From NCBI GenBank assembly GCA_029941885.1, contig JAPYTP010000008.1, forward strand, positions 1 through 64,000: a stretch of 64,000 bases of DNA, in the 5' to 3' direction. Positions 58,309 to 64,000 of this stretch are shown here, in pieces. The translations under genes were made by a program, and so were the position numbers. Source of the stretch: Myxococcota bacterium. Its GTDB lineage: Bacteria > Myxococcota_A > UBA9160 > UBA4427. Below the pieces are notes generated by a model that saw nothing but the letters and a program-made list of their open reading frames with translations, was not told where the DNA came from and ran no database searches. Positions within the stretch are counted from its first letter, which is position 1; each line of letters begins with the position of its first letter.

Positions 58309-59222
58309 TGGAAATAGAGTTGTGGGGCGTCCTCGCCATCGCGGCTGCCCTTGCCCAGACCACGCGAAATGCGGTCGCCCAGACGATCTCTTCGACCATC
58401 TCGCCGACCCTGAACAGCTGGTCCCGCTTCACGTTCTGTCTACCTTTCGCGGGAGCGACCTGCGCAGTCGTGGTTGCCCGCGAGGGCTTCCCCACGCTTG
58501 CGCCGATTTTCTTCGTCTACTGCTTCTTCACGGCGGTGACGCAGCTCCTGGGGAACGTCGCCCTCATCACGGCCTTCCGGCTCGGCAGCTTTGGCGAGTC
58601 GATCGTTTTCCACAAACTCGAAGTGATCCTCACGGCCGTCGCAGGCGCGATCTGGTTCGCCGAGTTTCCGTCGGCGATCGGTGCCACCGGAATCGTGATC
58701 TGCGCCGTCGGCGTCATCGTGATCAATCTCGCTCGTGAAAGCGGGTCGACTCATTGGACCCGAGCCCTTCGCTTCGGCCGCGCCGGCAGCTACGCACTTC
58801 TTTGTGCCGTGCTGCTCGTGTTGGCGAGCTTCGCCCTCAAGGCCGCAAATACCGTCGTCGCAACGGAGAATGCCGATGTGACGGTCTTCGAATCCGCGGT
58901 CCAGACGCTCTTCCACACGACCTGGATCGAGGTCGTACTCCTGACCGGGTGGATCGCGTGGCGCGAGCCCGCCTCGTTCCGCGCGGTGCCGATCCACTGG
59001 CGACGAATGCTCGTGATCGGCTCGGCGGGCTTCACGGCGAGCCTGGGCTGGTTCTGGGCCTTCTCGCTCTCCCTCGTCGCCTACGTGAAGGCGGTCGGAC
59101 AGATCGAGGCTCTGATCGCCGTCGGCCTCGGCATCCGTCTGATGGGAGAGCGTGATCTGATTCGTCAGCTGCCGGGGATCCTGCTGGTCGTGCTCGGAAT
59201 ATCCTTCGTCCTGCTCGGCTGA
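58308..59222 (+). CDS. EamA/DMT-superfamily membrane transporter
   Basis: A 304-residue protein with about ten hydrophobic helices in two repeats of five, as in EamA (DMT) permeases. Helix-rich segments include LWGVLAIAAALAQTTRNAVAQ, YALLCAVLLVLASFALKA and the end LPGILLVVLGISFVLLG. The repeat start LIAVGLGIRLMGERDLIRQLPG is typical of the second EamA domain. It likely moves a small metabolite. Its ATG overlaps the tag stop codon. Confidence 0.88.
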   Translation: MEIELWGVLAIAAALAQTTRNAVAQTISSTISPTLNSWSRFTFCLPFAGATCAVVVAREGFPTLAPIFFVYCFFTAVTQLLGNVALITAFRLGSFGESIVFHKLEVILTAVAGAIWFAEFPSAIGATGIVICAVGVIVINLARESGSTHWTRALRFGRAGSYALLCAVLLVLASFALKAANTVVATENADVTVFESAVQTLFHTTWIEVVLLTGWIAWREPASFRAVPIHWRRMLVIGSAGFTASLGWFWAFSLSLVAYVKAVGQIEALIAVGLGIRLMGERDLIRQLPGILLVVLGISFVLLG

Positions 59223-59453
59223 CGCACGTTCGACTCCAGAGAGACCAGGCCAGCCGGAAGGGCGAAAGTGAAGACGGCGCGGTTCCCGACGCGACGTCGG
59301 GCAAGCGGGATGCGCGAGAGCGGCGCGGCCAGTCCGCCCTGCCGGCGGCTCCTATGATGGGCGAGGAGTCGAATCTGGCAAATCGGGGCGGCTGCACATA
59401 CGCTTGGGGGGAGCCGACTGAGGCGGCTCTACCCAGAAGGGGCTCGCCGACCC

Positions 59454-60344
59454 ATGTCCACTCGTCCGATCCACTACGGCCCACGCCGACATATCTCCCA
59501 GGTTCGCGAACGACTCGACGGCCTGTCCTTTGATCATTTCGAGGCGACGCTGCAGAGCCCCTGTCTCGGAGCCGAGATCCGGGGTGTCGATCTCGGGAAA
59601 CCGCTGTCCCCGGAGCTCGCCGCCGAACTCGTGACCGCGCTGGTCGAGTACAAGGTCCTCTTCTTCCGCGACCAGGACATCAGCGCCGAAGAGCAGGCGA
59701 CGTTCGCCCGAAACTTTGGAGAGCTCGAGATCCATCCCTTCTTGCCCGGCGGCGAGACGCCCGAGGTGATCCGGTTCCAGAAGGACGAGAACACGGTCGG
59801 CGTCGAGAACAACTGGCACAGCGACGTCAGCTGGCGGGAAGTGCCTTCCCTCGGATCCGTGCTGCGAGCCCACGAGGTCCCCGCAATCGGCGGAGATACC
59901 TTGTGGACCGACATGGAGGCGGTCTACGAGGGACTCAGCGAGGAGCTGAGGAAGGAAATCGACTGCCACATCGCGATTCACGACTTCGTTCAAACATTCG
60001 GGATCGCGCTCAGTGAGGAAGAGCGGGCGGAGAAACGCAAGGAGTTCCCCCCGGCACGCCACCCGATCGTCCGTACGCATCCGGTCTCCGGACGAAGATG
60101 TCTCTACGTCAATCCGATCTTCACCGATCATGTCGACGGACTCGAGCGCGAGGCCAGCGACGATCTACTCGGCCGCCTCTATCGGGAGATCGACGTGCCC
60201 GAATATCAGGTGCGATTCAAGTGGGCCGACAACAGCGTCGCGTTCTGGGACAATCGGTCGACACAGCACTACGCGGCGAGCGATTACTGGCCGCAGGCAC
60301 GTATCATGGAACGCTTGACGATCATCGGGGATCGGCCCGTCTGA
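59454..60344 (+). CDS. TauD/TfdA-family Fe(II)/2-oxoglutarate dioxygenase
   Basis: A 296-residue non-haem dioxygenase. The facial triad is visible: H and D in NNWHSDVSW and the distal His in STQHYAASDY, followed by the 2-oxoglutarate-binding arginine in ARIMERLTI. The N-terminus has the family strands LGAEIRGVDLGKPLS and ALVEYKVLFFRDQDIS. Relatives oxidise taurine, phenoxyacetates or alkyl sulfates. No sulfur or chloro-aromatic genes are adjacent, so the substrate is open. The 231-nt upstream region is free of other genes. Confidence 0.94.
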   Translation: MSTRPIHYGPRRHISQVRERLDGLSFDHFEATLQSPCLGAEIRGVDLGKPLSPELAAELVTALVEYKVLFFRDQDISAEEQATFARNFGELEIHPFLPGGETPEVIRFQKDENTVGVENNWHSDVSWREVPSLGSVLRAHEVPAIGGDTLWTDMEAVYEGLSEELRKEIDCHIAIHDFVQTFGIALSEEERAEKRKEFPPARHPIVRTHPVSGRRCLYVNPIFTDHVDGLEREASDDLLGRLYREIDVPEYQVRFKWADNSVAFWDNRSTQHYAASDYWPQARIMERLTIIGDRPV

Positions 60345-60368
60345 TCAGCGCCGTGCCGGAACGGCCAA

Positions 60369-60587
60369 TCAGGCGACCGTCCCTTCCTCTTCCTCTGCAT
60401 CGTCTTCCGGTGGATGGACCAGACCGTAGGCTTCGAGGTCGTCTTGCGTCGCCTCGCCGGAGTGAGGCTCCTTCTTCTCGCCGACCTCCTTCTCCATCTC
60501 ACGCATCTCTCGCTTGCGCGCGGATTTTTCCGCCTTCTCGCTCTCGCGCTTGCGTTTGAGAACGCTCATTCGACTTGCACGTGCCAT
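60369..60587 (-). CDS. Small highly charged coiled-coil protein
   Basis: A 72-residue protein: a basic/acidic helix from about residue 8 to 45 (KRKRESEKAEKSARKREMREMEKE) and an acidic tail (PPEDDAEEEEGTVA). A GGAGGA site precedes its ATG by about 9 nt, which supports expression. I recognise no domain. Its charge pattern resembles small nucleic-acid-associated or ribosome-associated proteins, and it lies on the same strand 299 nt downstream of an RRM RNA-binding protein gene. The functional link is only inferred. Confidence 0.65.
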   Translation of the reverse strand: MARASRMSVLKRKRESEKAEKSARKREMREMEKEVGEKKEPHSGEATQDDLEAYGLVHPPEDDAEEEEGTVA

Positions 60588-60886
60588 TCAAGAATCCTCC
60601 ACTCACGGTCGCCGCTGGCAATCGGGGTCCCCCCCCAGACTTTCACACCATCGGCCCTGCCCCTCCCTCTTCCGGTTTTTCGACCGGTGGGGATTTCGGG
60701 GCGCTCTAGATCTTCCTCACGCCGTCCGGCCACCCTAGCAAGGGGATCAGCCACCCGCGGCCGCTCCGTAGAGCGGACTTCGTGCTATCCGACGGGTCCA
60801 GTCGACCCCTCTGTCCGATTGTTCCCCACCGGGGTTTCGTCCGTGGCGTGTTTCACGACTTGGATCAGACTGCTCTGACCCTCAAC
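60588..60886. other. Gene-free spacer between RRM and small charged protein genes
   Basis: A 299-nt spacer on the minus-strand side of the RRM gene. It contains C-rich runs and one short hairpin, CCGGT/ACCGG, near 60677-60692 without a U-tract. ORFs listed here (for example 60566-60754 minus) have no recognisable features. The promoter of the 72-residue protein gene probably lies in its right half. Confidence 0.4.
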
Positions 60887-61156
60887 TCAACGTCGACCGC
60901 CACCTCCACGCCGGTCCTGCGCTTCATTGACCCGCAGGTTCCGACCACCGAGATCGCTCCCGTCCAGCGACTGAATCGCCGCATCCGCTGCGGCTGGATC
61001 CTCCATCTCGACGAACGCAAAGCCACGGGGCCGACCCGTCTCACGATCCATGATGACATCGACACCGGTCACGTTTCCATGCTGTTCGAATTTTTCCCGA
61101 AGCTCCTGTTCCGTCAAAGAGAAAGGAACGTTTCCAACGTAGATTCGCTTTCCCAA
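60887..61156 (-). CDS. RRM-domain RNA-binding protein
   Basis: An 89-residue single RNA-recognition motif protein like the cold-inducible Rbp proteins of cyanobacteria and other bacteria. RNP2 is IYVGNV at residues 5-10, RNP1 is RGFAFVEM near 44-51, and a Gly/Arg tail (DRRGGGGRR) ends it. The start is a TTG; no ATG fits. A 9-bp capable stem around AGGCCC-ATCA-GGGCCT (61189-61204) lies just upstream of the start in the leader. Such proteins bind single-stranded RNA, often under cold or stress. Confidence 0.92.
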   Translation of the reverse strand: MGKRIYVGNVPFSLTEQELREKFEQHGNVTGVDVIMDRETGRPRGFAFVEMEDPAAADAAIQSLDGSDLGGRNLRVNEAQDRRGGGGRR

Positions 61157-61452
61157 TATTCCGTGCCCTCACCGAAGCTCAATTGCGGAGGCCCATCAGG
61201 GCCTTCGAAGCAACATTCGACCTGGGGGATCGGGGAGAATCACGCTCCCCCCGTGACCACACGCGGACAGAATCTAGCATTGCAGAAGCGCGCTCACACG
61301 GGGCCTCATTCGAGGCCTCTAGAAGCCGGTCCCATGGAGGAGGGCCCGTCGCCCCCTGGTCGATTGGCTCGAAAACGAGGGCGGCGTGCGGCCGGCCTCA
61401 CGGACGACCGCAATCTCGCCCGACCCAACGCGATTCTCGGCGAGTCCGAGTC
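61157..61452 (-). promoter_or_regulatory. Leader/promoter region of the RRM gene
   Basis: A 296-nt spacer between two minus-strand genes. Besides the AGGCCC/GGGCCT stem close to the RRM start, I see no other strong structure and no coding evidence; the plus-strand ORFs crossing it are shadows. Long structured leaders are common for cold-shock RNA-binding genes, so this is a candidate post-transcriptional control region. Confidence 0.35.
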
Positions 61453-62061
61453 CTAGCCCGCGATCGACGGACGGGCCGCCACACGGGAATACCACGCCTG
61501 CAATCGCTCGCACTTGGCATCGAGGGGCTGACCGACATTGGCGCCGAACTCGAGAAAAGCAAAGAGCAGGATATCCGCGAGGGTGAAACGATCACCGCAG
61601 ATGAACTCGTTGCCCTCGATGAGCGCGTCGACCTTGCCGAGCCAATCCCGTGCGATCTGCTTGAAATCGTCCGCCGCGTGCGGAATTACGTGGATGCGAC
61701 TCTCGAAGAGTTGAAGACCTTCGGCGTTCCGAAAACCGTTGCCCAGCATCTCGCAGATGTTCAGATCGATCCGGCGCACCCACATATGGGTCTCGGCCCG
61801 CTGCTCGGGCGTCGAACCGATCAGGGATCCGGAAGTGACATCGTCGAGGTACTCGGCGATCGCCGTGATCTCGGAGATGCATTGTCCGCTGTCGAGTTCG
61901 AGCGTCGGTAACTGGCCCGCCGGGTTCCTGGCGAGATGAGCCTCCTGGCGATTCTCACCGGCAATCAGGTCGACTTCGACGAGTTCGACCTCTGCACCGG
62001 TCTCGGCGACGGCGATCAAGACGACCCGCGGGTTGGGGCCCATTCCCGTGTAGAGTTTCAT
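61453..62061 (-). CDS. Glutathione S-transferase family protein
   Basis: A 202-residue GST. The ATG at 62061 has AAGGA 8 nt upstream; the ORF track starts 49 codons earlier. The thioredoxin-like N-domain reads MKLYTGMGPNPRVVLIAVAETG, with the cis-proline region GQLPTLELDSGQCISEITAIAEYL that binds glutathione. The all-helical C-domain contains EGNEFICGDRFTLADILLFAFLEFG. It could conjugate or reduce electrophiles, or isomerise intermediates of aromatic breakdown. It is upstream of the RRM gene on the same strand, across a 296-nt gap. Confidence 0.93.
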   Translation of the reverse strand: MKLYTGMGPNPRVVLIAVAETGAEVELVEVDLIAGENRQEAHLARNPAGQLPTLELDSGQCISEITAIAEYLDDVTSGSLIGSTPEQRAETHMWVRRIDLNICEMLGNGFRNAEGLQLFESRIHVIPHAADDFKQIARDWLGKVDALIEGNEFICGDRFTLADILLFAFLEFGANVGQPLDAKCERLQAWYSRVAARPSIAG

Positions 62062-62219
62062 GAGGGGATTCCTTTTTTCTACGGCACCGACCCGGAGTGA
62101 ACGGGGGCCTTGGGTTGTCGAGCCGGAACACGCGTCCCGGCTCACACAGGCGCCGGCGGATTCTCGCGCAGCCGCGCGCGTCCGGCAAAGCCCAACGAGT
62201 GGACACAACGAAAGCTCGC

Positions 62220-63497
62220 TCAGGGCGCGCGGAACACCTCGAGATCGAGTTTGCCCTCGCTCCGCGCGACCACGCAGGAAACGGCCGCGTCTCCGATGAT
62301 ATTCACCGCCGTCCGGGTCATATCGAGCAGCCGATCGACTCCGAGGATCAGGCCGATGCCCTCGACCGGGAGTTCCATCTGACGAAGCACCATCGCGAGC
62401 ATGATCGTGCCAACGCCAGGCACGCCGGCCGTCCCGATCGACGCGAGGGTCGCGGTCAGAACGACGGTCAGATATCCCGCCGGCCCGATCTCGATTCCGT
62501 AGGCCTGGGCGATGAAGACCGTTGCAACTCCCTGCATGATCGCCGTGCCATCCATGTTGATGGTCGCGCCGAGAGGGACGGTAAAAGAGCCGATCGAGGT
62601 ATCGACGCCGAGCCGCTCTTCGACGGTCCGAAGGGTCACCGGAAGCGTGGCGCCGCTGCTCGCCGTGCTGAATGCGACGGTCATCGGGGCGCGCAGCTTA
62701 CGGTAGAAGGGCAAGGGCGCGACCCGCGCGAACAGGATCAGAATCGTCGGGTACGTGACGGTCGCATGGAGAATCAACACACCTAGCACCGTGAGGAAAT
62801 ACATGATCAGCTGTTCGAACGCCTCGGGCCCCTGCTCGGCGAAAACCTTGGCGATCAGACAGAAGATCCCGTAGGGGGCGATCTGCATCAGCACGAAGAC
62901 GAGCTTCATGATCACCGCATTCGCACTCTCGAATACACGAAGCAGATCTCGGCCCGGTTCTCCCGCAAGCGTCATCGCAACGCCGAGCAGGACTGCGAAC
63001 ACGATGACCTGCAACATCCGGCCCTCTGCCATCGCACGAAAGGGGTTGTCGGGAAAGATGCCGATCAGTGTCTCTGCCAGACCGGGTGCTTCCTTGGCGG
63101 CGAAGCCGACATTTTGCGCGGCGAGATCGAAGCCCTCCCCCGGCCCGACGATGATCGCCGCGATGATGGCGAGACTGATCGCGAGCGCGGTCGTCAGGAG
63201 ATAGAGGCCCAGGGTCTTGCCGCCGATCCGACCGAGTTTCGTCACATCCTCGAGCGCGGCCGTCCCGCACGCGAGGGAAACCAGAACGAGGGGGACGACG
63301 ATCAGCTTGAGGCTCGCCAGGAAGATCTGCCCAACGACGTGGAAGACACCGTTCACCAGGAAGTGGGCGATCGACGAGTCCCCGGCGAACACATTGAGGC
63401 CGATCCCCAGCGACATACCGCCCGCCAGGCCAATCAGGATTCTGCGTGTCAGGGCGCTGGTGTCCCCGAGACCCGTATCCGCTTCTGCTGCGCTCAT
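62220..63497 (-). CDS. Dicarboxylate/amino acid:cation symporter (DAACS family)
   Basis: A 425-residue secondary transporter of the glutamate/dicarboxylate family. I start it at ATG 63497; the ORF track adds 20 residues. Family motifs are strong: LKLIVVPLVLVSLACG, the hairpin-1 serine-rich AFSTASSGATLPVTL, helix 7 GATINMDGTAIMQGVATVF, and VGTIMLAMVLRQM with DRLLDMTRTAVNIIGDA in helix 8. It imports C4-dicarboxylates or acidic amino acids with Na+ or H+. It is divergent from the M50-like gene at the window end. Confidence 0.95.
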   Translation of the reverse strand: MSAAEADTGLGDTSALTRRILIGLAGGMSLGIGLNVFAGDSSIAHFLVNGVFHVVGQIFLASLKLIVVPLVLVSLACGTAALEDVTKLGRIGGKTLGLYLLTTALAISLAIIAAIIVGPGEGFDLAAQNVGFAAKEAPGLAETLIGIFPDNPFRAMAEGRMLQVIVFAVLLGVAMTLAGEPGRDLLRVFESANAVIMKLVFVLMQIAPYGIFCLIAKVFAEQGPEAFEQLIMYFLTVLGVLILHATVTYPTILILFARVAPLPFYRKLRAPMTVAFSTASSGATLPVTLRTVEERLGVDTSIGSFTVPLGATINMDGTAIMQGVATVFIAQAYGIEIGPAGYLTVVLTATLASIGTAGVPGVGTIMLAMVLRQMELPVEGIGLILGVDRLLDMTRTAVNIIGDAAVSCVVARSEGKLDLEVFRAP

Positions 63498-63611
63498 GAT
63501 CCGCACCCCCCAGAGTTCCAGCATACCCGACCGGACGCCCCACGGGCGGGGGCCCACCGACTCAAGCGCCGGCGACTACGGGTCGATTGAAACCACGGGG
63601 GGACGGATTCC

Positions 63612-64000
63612 GTGGAAGCGATCGACATGGGGAGTTGGCTCTGGCTCGGCACGAACGTGGTCGTGGGCATCCCGCTCGCCCTGGCCACGCTCGTCGTCGC
63701 GCGCGAGCTGATCCGCTCCCTGGTCGCCCTCGTCTTCGGCTTCCAGGTCTTCGAAATCCGCTTGGGCGGCGGACCCCGCTGGCTCGAGCGGACGCTCGGT
63801 CCGGTCGACCTCGTTGTCAGCCCGATTCCCCTCGCGGGTGCCACGATCGCCCGGTCGGGAATTCCCCGTCGCCACCGCCTCGCCCGGATTGCAGTCGCTC
63901 TCGCCCCCGCCCTCCTTCAGCTTTGCTGGCTGGCCTTCCGGGTTCCGCACGCTCCGAGTCCGTCCGAAACCCTTTCCGCCGGCCTCGCTCCCGTAGCGGC
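63612..64000 (+). CDS. M50-like membrane protein, partial, HExxH altered
   Basis: The frame runs off the right edge. From GTG 63612 (or ATG 63627) it gives VEAIDMGSW, a hydrophobic helix VVVGIPLALATLVVA and then RELIRSLVALVFGFQVFEIRLGGGPRW. That arrangement matches the first helix of site-2-protease (M50) metallopeptidases, whose motif is HELGHxxxAxxxGxxVxExxxGxGP. Here the two zinc-binding histidines are replaced (RELIR), so the protein is probably a non-catalytic relative unless the homology is misread. A second hydrophobic segment follows near residue 100. Not in the ORF track because it is incomplete. Confidence 0.6.
   Translation, partial: MEAIDMGSWLWLGTNVVVGIPLALATLVVARELIRSLVALVFGFQVFEIRLGGGPRWLERTLGPVDLVVSPIPLAGATIARSGIPRRHRLARIAVALAPALLQLCWLAFRVPHAPSPSETLSAGLAPVA

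Noticed and set aside
1-64000. CRISPR arrays, insertion sequences, prophage, tRNA or rRNA genes
   Set aside because: No regularly spaced direct repeats with spacers, no transposase or integrase ORF, no phage structural gene and no tRNA-like cloverleaf were found while reading the window. A tRNAscan or ISfinder run would settle rare misses.

Overview
The window is GC-rich, densely coding DNA from a Gram-negative bacterium. Outer-membrane beta-barrels, an autotransporter, lipoproteins and two PEP-CTERM proteins show the cell type. PEP-CTERM cargo, a CHASE2 cyclase with a DUF928 partner, many CoA-dependent lipid-catabolism genes and several GTG/TTG starts would fit a deltaproteobacterial-type lineage (Myxococcota, Desulfobacterota or Binatota relatives). 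That placement is inference; no rRNA or other decisive marker is present. I saw no tRNA, CRISPR array, transposase, prophage or replication origin.

Layout. 0-9.2 kb: the 3' part of a TrmA/RlmD-type RNA methyltransferase, a PEP-CTERM protein, a GNAT acetyltransferase, a RibD-C-like reductase, a small membrane protein coupled to a PAS histidine kinase, a DUF4136 lipoprotein, a structured-RNA candidate leading into a tiny ORF, Rieske ferredoxin and helical-repeat lipoprotein, and a decayed receiver-GGDEF pseudogene. 9.3-17.5 kb (mostly minus): SAM methyltransferase, dienelactone hydrolase, an envelope cluster (PEP-CTERM protein, TPR/beta-barrel protein, Gly/Ala-rich membrane protein), an S4-RlmI-type methyltransferase fusion, a response regulator and a small secreted protein. 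17.6-30.7 kb: a CCA-adding-enzyme homologue without visible catalytic motifs, a SWIM-SNF2 helicase, a histidine phosphatase, a short 3-hydroxyacyl-CoA dehydrogenase, a barrel protein, a long GAPDH, an MFS transporter, and the DUF928/CHASE2-cyclase pair. 31-40 kb: pheS-pheT, a YkuK-like RNase-H-fold protein behind a terminator-bearing leader, a MaoC hydratase and a 1087-residue autotransporter.

40-64 kb is largely lipid/acyl-CoA catabolism: a sterol-desaturase-type oxygenase, two luciferase-like oxidoreductases, an SDR, three CaiB/BaiF CoA-transferases (one a tandem fusion), an acyl-CoA ligase, two crotonases, an amidohydrolase and a TauD/TfdA dioxygenase. The minus-strand run 51.6-47.3 kb (small conserved protein, acyl-CoA ligase, crotonase, CoA-transferase) looks like one operon for activating and processing an acyl-CoA of unknown identity. 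The end carries tag, an EamA transporter, a small charged protein, an RRM protein, a glutathione S-transferase, a DAACS symporter and the start of an M50-like membrane protein.

The least explained signals are the three-way-junction RNA candidate at 6.9 kb, the three-gene envelope cluster at 10.8-14.4 kb, the catalytically degenerate CCA-enzyme homologue, and the promoter/terminator-bracketed leader at 35.2-35.5 kb.
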